From Symbiodinium natans (lineage: Eukaryota; Sar; Dinophyceae; Suessiales; Symbiodiniaceae): a stretch of DNA of 64,000 nt. Shown here one piece after another: positions 44,283 to 58,100 of the stretch. Each line of letters starts with the position of its first letter. Position 1 is the stretch's first letter. The notes beneath the pieces were generated by a model, which saw only the letters and a program-made list of their open reading frames with translations, made no database searches and was not told the origin of the DNA. Both the position numbers and the translations under genes were made by a program. The stretch spans positions 159,001 through 223,000 of the forward strand of contig CAJNDS010002183.1 of NCBI GenBank assembly GCA_905221605.1, written 5' to 3'.

Positions 44283-45734
44283 CGGAAAACGCGGATTTTG
44301 CTGAAGAGGCTCCCCTACCCCCCTGTGCTGAACCCCCTGTTTACGCTGTGCGGGTGGTGCGGTCCTCCACGAAAAAATTGTGCACCGACCCCCCCCACCA
44401 GCCCCCCCCCGAAAGAGAGGCTTTCACCTCCTTTTCCCATCCAACACGCCGCCAGGGTCGGCGGACCCTCAACCCTAAACCCTAAACCCTAAACCCTAAA
44501 CCCTAAACCCTAAATTTGCTAGCCTTGGCTAGGAAAGTCGCGGGCGCATCTGCACCAACCCAGCGTGATGCGGCGGCAATCTGGAGGGGGTCCTGTTTGT
44601 TCCCATGTGGAGGGACCCTGAGCCTTCAGCCCTGAACCCTAAAACCTGTCGGGGTTGTTCCCAACTGTTGTGTTGGGCTTCAGCTTCTAAAGAGAAAGGG
44701 GCCCGGATCAACGCTTCACTGGCCCGGCAAGACCCAAATTGGGCCGCGAATCCTTTGGCTGTGACATTGTTGTTTTGGGCTTCGGTGGTTCTTGCTACGC
44801 CTTTCGCAGGGAATCCCCTTAACCAAATCAAAGCTCTCCAAGGTGCCATGTAGGACCAGGAGGGTGTGACCCGACACCCTAACCCCGAACTCCCTAAACC
44901 CTAGACCCCAAACCCCAAGCCCCAAACCAGCCCGCGAGGTTCCAGCTGCAGGTGTTCAGCTTTGCCAAAAGGTGGGGGCCCCGTTTTTTGCAATGAAACG
45001 GGCTCCCCCTCCTTACATCCGCAATTACATCCTAAACCCCAAACCTTGAAGTCCTAAAGCCCTAAAGCCGAAACCCTTTGGGGCATCCTTCGTGAATGGT
45101 CAGCTAAGCCCGAATCCCTAAATCTTAAACCCTAAACTCTTGACCTCTTAAACCCTGAACCTTAAACCTTAAACTTTACAGCCTATATCTTAAACCCTAA
45201 ACCTTAAATTAAACCCCAAACTTTAAACCCTTGCCCAGGAACAAGCTGCCGCTGCTCTGAGCGACCGACGTAGAAACCGTAGGACTTTTTGGGTGGGCCC
45301 TGTTTGGGGTATGTTGACTTTCCGCCTCAAGGGTTTAGGGTTGAGGGTTTAGGGTTTAGGGTTTAGGGCTTAGGGTTCAAGAGGATCATACTTTTCGGGA
45401 TGATAATTCAGAGCTTGAAAGGGGCCCACCCAGCTCCGTAGGACATCGGAATCGTTTGCCCTGCACGGACTTGAGTTCGGGGTTGAGGGGTTAGGGTTTC
45501 GGGTTCAGGGTTTAGGGTTCAGGGTTTGGGCTTCAGGGTTTAGGGTTTTGGGTTTCGGGTTTAGGGTTTTGGGTTTAGGGTTTTAGGTTCGGGGTTTAGG
45601 GTTCAGGGTTTAGGGTTCAGGGTTCTTTGATAAGGTCCCGCCCAAAGAAAAAACGCGTAGTCCCCCCTAACAAGCTGTTAGTCGACATACAAAGCTCGAA
45701 GAGGGTCCTTTTCACAATTTCCTTTTAGACTAGC

Positions 45735-45840
45735 ATGCCCAGTAGTACCCTTATTCCCTTTTTGGGGGGTTTAGGTTCCCTTATAAACCCCTTTAAGCAA
45801 AAAAAGGGCACCCTTTTTAAGCCTAGGTTACTGGGCAGCC
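45735..45840. mobile_element. Introner family P copy
   Basis: AGTAGTACCCTTATTCCCTT, GGTTTAGGTTCCCTTATAAA, AAAAAAGGGCACCCTTTTTA, then AGCCTAGGTTACTGGGCAGC. It ends CTAG, like the solved intron 55349-55472, so an exon junction near 45843 (GCAGAGCCAGCC) is possible. Confidence 0.8.
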
Positions 45841-46897
45841 TAGCAGAGCCAGCCTTGCTAAGCTCAGTAGTTGCTTTTTGCAGTCCTTCCTGCTTGGGCC
45901 CAGAAGAGCTTTTTGCCACAGCTGGGGGTGGCAGCTGTCAACGCTGGATCCCGCATTCGGGTTCAAGCTTGCATGGCTTCAAGCAACTTCGCGCCCTAAA
46001 CCCCAACCCCCAACCCCAAGCCCTAAGCCCTAAGCCCTAAACCCTAAACCCTAAACCCTACACCCTAAACCCCTGAGTTGTTCTTTTAGGAGTTTAAGGT
46101 CTATGGGGTTGCTAGATTTTATGGGGCTGTCAGGTTTTTTTGGTTTCACTGCTGATACATAGGGTCTATTGTGCAGGGTATAAAAGGCCTCTTTTTGTTG
46201 GTCTATTGGGTTTGTTGGGTCTAGGGTTTAGTATAGGGTTTTTCGTAGTGTCGTCTTTATAGTTACACCCTAAACCCTAAGCCCTACACCCCAAAGCCCT
46301 AAACCCTACACCCTAAACACTAAACCCTAAACCATAAACCCTAAACCCCATTGGCGATGCAGCTTCTGCTTGCTTGGGCCTTCATGATGGGCAGGCGGGT
46401 GCAGGGTCTGCTTAAGTACTAGATATACTAAACATACCAAACTTGCAAACATAACCAATCCCAAAAGACCCCTCAAAACCCCTGAGCCCCTACATCCCTC
46501 AACCCCTGAGCCCTGTAGCCGCGTAAGGGAGGCGGTCGTTCCACAACTGCACAGGTGTGTGGAAGGTCGACTACTTTGGCCTCTTCTCGCCGCTTGGGTA
46601 CGTCTGGACCTCATATGCGCCCTCAGATGACCCAGAGAAGAACTCCTAAACCCGACAACATTCCTTGATTCATCAAGAGTCTTTTGTCTTTGTGCTCTCG
46701 GGGGACGGGGTTGAAGCTTAGGGGTTTTGCCCCCCGAAAAAACCCCCCCAAAAAAACCCTTGAGTCCCCAGCGTGTCAGGGCACACTCAGCAAGCCTTGA
46801 ACATCGAGCAGGCATGGAAAGGTTTGGGGTTTCTCGGGGTGCGGTGCCGTGCTCTAAACCCTAAGCCCTAAACCCTAAACCCTAAACCGCAATTAAG

Positions 46898-49546
<2,649 letters not shown>

Positions 49547-51177
49547 GGCTTCCAGGGCTTTGGGGTGCAGGGTTTAGGGTTTAGGGTTTAGGGTTAGGGT
49601 TCCTAAACCCTAAACCCTAAACCCTCAACCTCTCTTGAGAGCTTGGGGCTCTTTGGATTGCTTTCTCGCTTCTGTCGTCCCAAGATCTCACAACCCACCA
49701 GGTATATGTGGCAGGTTTCCTGATTTCGCATGCCTTACGGGTATCTCTTGTCAGGTTGATGAACAGCAACATGGAGGTTTCCGAATTTAGGGGGGTAACC
49801 TTTTTGGGGGCCCTTCTTTTTAGGGAATCCTACTATCGGGGGTTTTTATTGGGGGGGGGGGGGGGGGGTCCCGTATTTTCGTAAACTCCAAAATGAATAA
49901 TGGCCTTCGTTGTTGTTTTGTTTGCAGGTTGGACAGTGACGCTCGGGTCGCGCATTTTGGTGGTTTCTAGGTTCCTTGTTTGCTCAACGTGGCTTTTGCG
50001 GTTGTCGAAGAATGTTGCCGCTTCTAATATTACTAGTTTGTATTGTGCTAGCGCTTTTTGGATGTGATGTTCCAGGCATGTGGCTAATCTAAATTTGCGA
50101 CCAGTCTTTGGCCGTGCTATTCCAATCATGCGGCGGATCACTTCTGGCTTAGTGTTGGAAAAGGGTTTGCCACTATGTTTGTTGAACGGTCTGCTGCTGT
50201 GTGTCCTATGTGTTTGCTGAACGACCCTAAACACTGAACCCGAAAACTCATCGCCCTCATGGTTAATGAATGTTGCGTTCGTGTTTGTGACTCTTCCTCT
50301 TCTTCATCTTCTTCTTCTTCTTCATCTTCATCTTCTTCTTCTTTTTCTTCTTCTTCTTTTCTTGTTCTTATTATGTTGCTTGAATGTGGAGATGAACCAA
50401 CCTACTAGAACCTGAACCTTGAACTTCCCCAAGCCCTAGACCCTGCCCTAGGCACCCCCCTTGGTAACCGATCCCAGAAAGGATACCCTCCTTAGAACAT
50501 GGTTTCTGGGCTACCAGGCACCCTAGAGCCCTAAAGCCCTAAAACCCTGACACCCAAAACCCCCCAAAACCCTAAACCCTGTAAAGGCTAACAGCCCTCC
50601 AAACCCTACAAATCCTAAAACGCCCTATAAACCCTATCAACCCTGTAACCCCCTGTAGCCCCCAAACCCTGTGCCCTGAACCCTGAACCCTGAACCCTAA
50701 ACCCTAAACCCTAAACCCTAAACCCTAAACCCTAAACTGCGCCTTGAACCTAGGCGCCCGCCGGAAAACGCGGTGGGCGCTCGGCTCTGCTGACGTTCCG
50801 GGGGCTGAAGCCTTGGCAGGCCGGCAATCCTTAAACCCTAAACCCTAAACCCTAAACCCTAAACCCTAAACATTAAACCCTAAACCCTAAACCCTAAACC
50901 CTAAACCCTAAACCCTAAACCCTAAACCCTAAACCCTAAACCCTAAACCCTAACCCTGTTAACCCTAAACCCTACGCTCTAAACCCTAGAAGGGTTTAGG
51001 GTTTAGGGCGAGGGGGTGCAGGAGGGCTAAACTCTACAGGTTTGGAGGTCGGAAAGTCGCCCTTGGGGCAGAGGAGTGGACCCTAAGCAAGCCCCCGAAA
51101 CCTCAACCCTCAGGCCCCCAAGCCCTAAACCCTCAACCCTAAAACCCTTAAACCCGACAAAGGCTTAAGCCCTACAG
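49547..51177. other. Intergenic or intronic stretch, one weak exon
   Basis: Contains a G-to-C array junction (49568-49630), a poly-G run (49852-49869), a TTC/TCT microsatellite (50284-50362), CCCTGAA and CCCTAAA arrays (50660-50740, 50830-50960) and a unique 49870-50280 segment with TGTTGAACG and related repeats. A possible exon at 50754-50820 follows CCTAG (APAGKRGGRSALLTFRGLKP) and may belong to the next gene. Confidence 0.4.
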
Positions 51178-54100
51178 CGGAAGTCGCAGGACCGCTTGCC
51201 CGAGAACTTTGCGGGGACTCGGCGGCTTGGTGGCTGGGGACTTAGATATGGGTTTATAAGGTTTAGGGTTTAGGGTTGAGGGTTTAAGGTTTGGGGTTCA
51301 TAGGGTTCAGGGGGTTTTTAGGGTTTGGGGTTTAGGGTTCAGGGTTTAGGGTTTCGGTTTGGGGTTTTGGGGTTTAATGTCGGGTTGAGGCATGTGAGGT
51401 ATGGTCGATCTAATCCCAAGTGGGGGGGGGGGGGGGGTTCCCAAGACTAGGGGTCCGTCTTGGGGTCCCAAGCGGGATTCGACTACATGTGGCGTATACA
51501 CGGGCGCACTAACCCTAAACCCTAAACTCTAAACCCTAAACCCTAAACCCTAAAAAGTTCCAAACCATGCTGCCCACGAAACCACAGAAAGACCTGGGTG
51601 TAGTGTTCGGGTCTCGGGCTTCGGGTTGGGAATTGTGGGGCTCAGGTGGAGTCGTTTTCAGGGAGTTCGGGGGTTGAGCCCTATGCGGGCCCTTTACCCG
51701 AAATCCTAAACCAGAAGCCAACAGCCCTAAACCCTAAACCCTAAACCCTGAAGCCCCCTCTGCCCTCGGCCTCAGGCGGCGTGCCTTTCCAGGTCGAGTG
51801 GGAGGCAGGTGCGTGAAAAGCTTTGAGCATGCGGGTTTCAACCTTGGTAGCTCAGGGGTTTAGGGTTTAGGGTTTATGGTTAAGGGTTTAGGGTATGTCC
51901 CAAAATAGGGGTACCCCCCCCGCCCAAATAGAATAGAATCCCCTTAAAGGGACTCCCAAAAGGGTCCCCCTGTCGTGAGCTGCCTGAATCCACAACAACA
52001 CACTTTGACCCTAAGCCCTGAATCCTGAAATCCTAAACCCTAAACCCTAAACCCTAAATCCTCAAGCCCCTAAACCCTACACCCTAAACCCTAACCCTAA
52101 CCCTAAACCAGGGTCCCTGGAGTTTGGTGGAAAACGACGAGTTCGAGAACGATGCCCCTCGGCTGGCTGATGCAGGGTTTCGAGCTGCAAGAGAGTTGCA
52201 GCCCCCAAAACCCTAAGCTCAGGGTTTAGGGTTTAGGGTTTAGGGTTTAGGGTTTGCTATACCCCAAGGCCCCAACGAGCCCTTCGAAAGACCCTCTCCT
52301 ACCCCTCTATGAACCCACATCCCTCATTCTTATTAAGGCCGTGAAGCGCCACCGCTTTGCAGCCCGACTGGTGGGCGCCGTCGGCCGCATTCGCTTCCGC
52401 CGCCCTGTTAGCATCCAGTCCGTAGACCTCCGGCGGCCGAAGTCCTGCAGAGTGCCGTTCGGCATGCCCCTGGTGGTGAAACTTACCTTCTCCAACAGCT
52501 GAACTTTTAGACTTTTTGGGTTTCTTATATTTCGGTAGGAATAAGAACGTATAACCCTGAACTTCATAAACTTTTTGGGCTTCCCTACTTCGTAGGAATA
52601 GTAAAGTCTAACTTTTTTTTAGGTTCTTGGAGCAGCAAGGAAGGGGCGCCGGAGGGGAGTGGAGGTGTTTCAGGAGGTCGTGCCGAAGTGGGACCTGCAC
52701 ACCTTTGTGAACCCTGGTAGCCCCGTGGTACCCTTTCCCCCTGTTTTTTTGGGGGTTCAAGGTTCCCTTATGAAGGAGCTAACCCAAAAAAGGGTTTAGG
52801 GTTTAGGGTTTAGGGTTTAGGGTTTAGGGCTACCAAGGAACGGGGTGGCCTTCTTTGCCTTGACCTCCACAGATGTGGTGGACGAGCTGGTGTTCCAGGA
52901 GTGCATCCTCATAGGAGCCATCCAGCTTACCTTTGGCTTCGACTTAAACACAGTCCTCTGGGTCATTGTTGAGAATCATTTTGCGTTTTTTGAATGCAGA
53001 GCCCTAAACATCCCTAAACCCTAAACCCTAAACCCTAAACCCTAAACCCTAAACCCTAAACCCTAAACCCTAAACCCTAAACCCTCAACCCTAAACCCTA
53101 AACCCTAAACCCTAATCAGTGCCCCAAAAGAATGGTGGGGCAGGTCTTCAGTGACCAGCTCCCGGATCCCCAGAACGAGATACCCATGTTCTTGACCCTT
53201 CGGGAGGGCTGGCATGCCTATGGCTGGGACGAGATCCTTGCTTGGTTTAGGGTTTAGGGTTTGGGGTTTAGGGTTTGGGGTTTGGGGTTTGGGGTTTGGG
53301 GTTTAGGGTGCCGAGAAGCGAGCCTTTTTGGACTTCTTGGGTTCCCATCAGGCTGTAGGTTGTAGGAACCTCACCCTAAACCCTAAACCCTAAACCCTAA
53401 ACCCTAAACCCTAAACCCCAAACCCCAAACCCCAAACCCTACACCCTAAACCCTAAACCCTAAACCCCAAACCCTAAACCCTAAACCCTAAACCCTAAAC
53501 CCTAAACCCTAACCCCCCTAAAAGTTAGGATCGAGTTCCGGATCCCGTCGGATGTGGACACTGCGCCGGTGTGGCACCTCAACGACGTGGCCTCGCAGCG
53601 CCTGTCGCTGCGACCGGGGGTCTTTGAGCTCCCGGCGCGCACGTCGCGGGAGGCTGCCCTCCCAGGGCTCATGGACCCCATCTCCTCAGAGGAGGAGGAG
53701 GGTTTAGGGTTGAGGGTTTAGGGTTTAGGTTTAGGGTTTATGGGGTTTAGGGTTTATGGGGTTTATGGGGTTTATGGGGTTTTATGGAGTTTGTAGGGTT
53801 TAGGGTTTTTAGGGTTTTAGAGCCAGGAGGAGGAGATGTTGGAGGCCCCGAACGAAGGCTTCATCCCGGGTGCCTCCGAGGGCCCGGAGCCAATCCGCAT
53901 GCCCCCGGAGCTGGAGGAAGTGCTCGATGCGGCCATCCTGCCGCAGGCTGGGCACAAGAGGGGGGTTTAGGGTTTAGGGTTTAGGGTTTAGGGTTTAGGG
54001 TTTAGGGTTTAGGGTTTAGGGTTTAGGGTTCAGGGTTCAGGGTTCAGGGTTCAGGGTTCAGGGTTCAGGGTTCAGGGTTTACGGGGGGTTGTGAGGGAAG

Positions 54101-54711
54101 CAGGGCGATCCTTGATCCTTCCCTTACAACCTCACTTCAAGAATCCACGTGCTAAAGCCATGCAACCAGTTGTGTTAGATGAGGGATGCTTTCCGACATA
54201 CAGCTGATCTGACGGCTTCGGGTCCATAGGGTTTAGGGTTTAGGGTTCAGGTTCCAGGTGGTTGCCGCTCTAAGTTGCCCTCGCTTATGGGAAAGCCTTG
54301 CGTGAAGTTCTTACGACAGCACCTTGCGAACCTGTGCGGGTTTAGGCTTTAGGGTGCGCAATGGCTTCGCGAGTGATGACAAAACAACTGTCGGCCCCTA
54401 ACATGAAAACACCAAACTCACGCAAGAGCACAGCAACAGTAATCAGAGCACAAGAAGCCATAGCACTGATAGTTACAACATATCAACATGACTCATCCTA
54501 TTCATCCATAGTATGAACAGCACCCAAAGTCACAAGAATGTCATCAGTAACAACCATATCATCTTCACCAGATCGTCTTTAACCTCCCTAAGCTCCGAGC
54601 CCGAAACCCTAAACCCTAAACCCTAAACCCTAAATCCTAAGCCCTAAACCCTAAACCCTATCACGTAGGACATCACAGCTCACACGTCAGTTTCCAAGCC
54701 CCCAGCCCTGA
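51178..54711 (+). CDS. Unidentified soluble protein, ten exons to the stop
   Basis: Exons 51178-51232, 51776-51808, 52113-52153, 52338-52477, 52640-52708, 52838-52952, 53144-53232, 53529-53688, 53827-53957 and 54669-54711 total 876 nt, an exact multiple of three ending TGA. Segments include FQVEWEAGPWSLVENDEFEN, DAVKRHRFAARLVGAVGRI, VFQEVVPKWDLHTFVNGVAF, DLNTVFSDQLPDPQNEIPM, LTLREGWHAYGWDEIEFRIP and an acidic, Pro-rich tail (EEEMLEAPNEGFIPGASEG). No membrane segment or catalytic motif is seen and no family recognised; the middle looks like a beta-rich binding domain. Donors are mostly GC or GA (52154 GC, 52478, 52709, 53233 and 53958 GA). The last exon can also be read in another frame, ending TAG at 54756-54758 (DITAHTSVSKPPALTEDAVE). 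The 5' end is open; 50754-50820 may be upstream. Confidence 0.68.
52478..52639 (+). mobile_element. Introner family T, GA-AG intron with doubled core
   Basis: GTGGT|GAAACTTACC...GCAAG|GAAGGGG joins V-V-K-G-R in frame. The family core (ACTTTTTGGGTTTC... GGTAGGAATAAGAA) is present twice in tandem (52506-52560 and 52568-52620), which explains the larger size compared with 55958-56063. Confidence 0.8.
52709..52837 (+). mobile_element. Introner family E, GA-AG intron with TTTAGGG tract
   Basis: TTTGT|GAACCCTGG...ACCAAG|GAACGGG joins HTF-V-N-GVAFFAL, with GAAC duplicated at 52709-52712 and 52838-52841. A canonical GT at 52717 cannot be used without breaking the frame. The TTTAGGG tract (52794-52830) is on the 3' side, an exception to the usual polarity. 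Confidence 0.82.
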
Positions 54712-55146
54712 CCGAGGACGCTGTGGAGCGGGCCACAGCACGGCACTCAAGGGATTAGGGTGTTTAGGGTTTAGGGTTTAGGGTTTAGGGTTTAGGGTTT
54801 AGGGCTGCCATTTGATGCTGTTTTAACTGTGGCAAAAATGATTCAGGGTTTTAGTGTTCGGGGTTTAGTGATTAGTGTTTAGGGTTGAGGGTTGAGGGTT
54901 TAGGGGACGTATGGGGAGTGTCTATGGTCCACTGTGACAGGGGTTCCCCGTGTAATACGGAGCCCAATTAGGCCGCCCACAAAGGCACGCTAATTTGTTG
55001 AGCCCATGTCCTGAAGTCAGCCCTTTTGGGGTTGATGTGCAAGCAGTCGGGGTCTAGGGGCTGGTTTTGGGGATTCCCATTGCTGTCGTAGACATACAGC
55101 CGCTTGCCGCAGCTTGTCCATTAGGCAGCTGGACGCCAGCTGCGCG
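54712..55146. promoter_or_regulatory. Intergenic region between head-to-tail genes
   Basis: 435 bp from the TGA at 54709-54711 to the ATG at 55147, with a TTTAGGG array (54760-54805) and no other array. The last 130 bp are unique and GC-rich, with AG acceptor candidates at GTCGTAG (55090) and CATACAG (55098). In dinoflagellates the 5' end of mRNA is set by spliced-leader trans-splicing, so one of these could be the leader acceptor. No TATA-like or TTTT-box signal stands out. Confidence 0.4.
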
Positions 55147-58100
55147 ATGCGCGAACCCTTTTCTCGTTGGGCCATGGCTTTTCTTGCCTTGGCTGTTGCC
55201 TGCATCCTGTCGTCTGCAACCTCTCAGCGGCAGGACTGCTCTGGTTTGGATTGTGAGTTTGCAGCTGACCATGCGAACCACTTCCAGCTGCTCCAGTACA
55301 CGATGTCTGCACGTGGTGGTCAAGACTTCTCCGAGTGGATCGGGAAAGGTTGCTAGGATGCCCTGTAGTACCCTCATCCCCTTTTTGGGGGTTCTGGGTT
55401 CCCTATTATCGGCCCTGTAAGCAACAAAAGGGGGACACCCGTTTTTAAATCCCAGGTTACTGGGCAGCCTAGGTGGGAATCTCATCAGGTCGGGGTCAAC
55501 GTCGGCGATCCCGCCGAAACTGTCGGCGGGTCCCACCTGGTCCTGGACGGCTCCGAACCATGGAATTGTGCGTGGATCGCCCATAGTGGATTCCTGGGCT
55601 TTGGAGTACTTTTCGTTAATACTTTTTTTAGTTTTGAGTTCCTATCATAGCTACTTATACCTAAAACATGTACTTTTTCCAGGGTTTACTCCAAATTCGG
55701 GATTCTTCGTAGTAGAGCAGTGGACCTTTTTTTAGCCTTTCTGGGGGGTAGTATGTTAAATTACTAGAATCCCAAAGGTTACCCGATAGTTCCCCTAGGA
55801 TACTGGACAACTAAGGATTCCAAGGGTGCCATCTATCAGTCATCCATTGACGGCGAGCTGTTGAAATTCTCGCGGCAGGGCAGCCTCCTGTGGACTTTCA
55901 GCACGCAGGGAGTCCCTCTGCCCGGCAATCCCGTGCTCCTGAATGGCGTCCTTTACAGCACCTTTGCTTAGCAACAGCTAAGCTAAAAGACTTTTTGGGT
56001 ACCGTAGTTAGTAGGAGTAGTAAAGTTAAGCCCTTTTTGCCCTTGGCTATTTTGAGAAGCAAGGCATTGATACACATGGCAAGATGTTTGGTGTTGGCTC
56101 CGACGATGGGAAGCTCCTGGACTCCGCAGTGTTGTGCCCTTTTGACGTTTTCGGGTTCGGTTCCCTGATGCTCTTATGATGATGGGCCCACCGTTAGCAA
56201 AACGGGTTCCTTTTCTTGGGTTTAGGGTTTAGGGTTTAGGGTTTAGGGTTCCTCGGTTGGGAACCCGCCTCCAGGCTCCTGTGGCAGACGGCAGCCTGCG
56301 AAGTTGCCAGCGGGGATACGCACACCATCATTGCCGGCGAAGGGCTGGTTCCTTAGGGATTGGGTTTAGGGTTTAGGGTTTAGGGTTTAGGGTTTAGGGT
56401 TTAGGGTTTAGGGTTTGGGGTTTGGGGTTTGGGGTTTGGGTTTGGGGTTTAGGGTTTGGGGTTGAGGGTTGAGGGTTTGGGGTTTAGGGTTTGGGGTTTG
56501 GGGTTTAGGGTTTGAGGTTTAGAAACTGATTCGAGAACCTTTAACCTTTTTGGTTGTATATACTCCTACTATAGATAAACGGTTGACCTTTTTTTGGGCT
56601 AGGGTATTCAGGCTCTAAGGTTCTTGCTTCCTGCTTGAACAAGAACGAGACAGCTACTTTTGGGTCCGCGACCACGGTGGCTGGGATACAGGCTGTATTT
56701 GTGGGGGCTTGATTAAGCTCTGATCTGGCAAAGGCAAGCCCCTGGGTTAATTTTTCCTGTTTTCCCTCAACCCCTAACTAAACCCTAAACCCTAAACCCC
56801 AAAAAAGGCCCTAAGAGGGCCGGCCTAGGTGGTTGCGTGCAATGCCACGGATGGGGCCGTTCTCTGGAAGTTCCGCCCAGACCAGCACGTGTACAATTGG
56901 ATTGGATCAATTCAGAGCGGATCCCTTCTCTTCTCGGACGCCTTGGGGGGCACCTACCGATTGAGACTGAAAGATGCTAGGTGGGGCTTTACTACAACTC
57001 TATCACTTCATTCAGATTTTGGGGTTCCTCGTATTCATATAAACCCTAAACCCTAAACCTTAAACCCATTTTGAGTTGGGGGGGTTTTAGAGCTGCCAAG
57101 GATGGGTCGGTCGTCTGGAAGAACCCTGCTCCCAGCTCGGCTGTTACCACCACAGGCGGCTTGACAGGGGCTACTTAGTGGCTGAGTGAGCACACTTTAC
57201 AGTTTTTGGGTTTAGGGTTTAGGGTTTAGGGTTTAGGGTGTTTAGGGCATAATCCCCTATAGAAGTGAAAGTGTACACTTTTTGGTAGGCTTATGAACTC
57301 AGCAACTCAGGCCAGCAATGGCCTGGCCTATGTCACCAGCAACTTGGATGGAAGTACGAAACTAGGCAGGCCCTTGGGACCTTTTCTATTTTTGCTCATT
57401 GGGTTTAAGAGGATCATATTCCCCTAAACCCTAAACCCTAAACCCTAAACCCTAAACGCTAAACCCCAAACCCCAAACCCTAAACCCTAAAAGGGTCTTA
57501 TGCGGGGCCATCCGAGGAAAGCCGGGCTGCTGACAGCCTTCTCTGCGGAAGACGGCCATCTTGTGTGGCAGAGGACGTTTCCCAAGTTTCCGGCGAACTC
57601 CGGCCCGGCGGTCGTGACGCATGGGGACCGACCAATGGTTGCTTAGTAGTAGAGTAGATAACTGTTTTGCCTTTTTTCTGGGGTATTGGATTGCCTTTAC
57701 AATCCCAAAGGTTAAAGTAGAGTAGGAAGCCTTTGTACCTCTGTGGGGTCTTTGATTCCCTTTATCTAATCCCAAAGGTTTACCTTTAGAAACCCTAAAC
57801 CCTAAACCCTAAACCCTAAACCCTAAACCCTAAACCCTAAACCCTAAACCGTGGCTCCTAAGGTTGTGGTCGCTATCGGGACGAACCCTGGCCTGTACTT
57901 GGTCGCGGGGGCTGTGCTCGACTTGGACCCGTTTGAGCACAGCGCCTAGGACCCGGAGTATGCCCTTATACTCCCTTTTTTTAGGGTTGGGGTTCCCTTA
58001 TAATCCTTTTAAAAACCCTAAACCCTACACCCTAAACCCTAAACCCTAAACCCTAAACCCTAAACCCTAAACCCCTTTTTCATTCCTAGCTTGCTCCCGG

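Larger units (their letters stand above)
43329..46897. other. Gene-poor stretch with poly-G tract and two small exon candidates
   Basis: Arrays at 43355-43440 (G), 43615-43690 and 43800-43960 (C), 44470-44512 (C), 45330-45380 and 45480-45630 (G) and 46265-46350 (C). Small + exon candidates: 44931-44971 (after AACCAG; PARFQLQVFSFAK, donor GTGGGG) and 45239-45269 (after TTGCCCAG; EQAAAALSDR). Inverted arms around the telomere tract at 45283-45440 (GTGGGCCC... GGGCCCACCC) indicate another element. Nothing else is supported. Confidence 0.4.

Noticed and set aside
44065-44492. Poly-glycine proteins
   Set aside because: They are translations of a poly-G tract with no supporting flanks.
52717-52837. 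Canonical GT donor at 52717 (CCTG|GTAG)
   Set aside because: It breaks the frame into the next exon; GA at 52709 with duplicated GAAC restores it.
53700-53966. Telomere units GGTTTAGGG acting as the 5' splice donor
   Set aside because: First considered because many exons seem to run into GGTTTAGGG. In-frame joins consistently place the donor a few to dozens of bases upstream, in the duplicated target.
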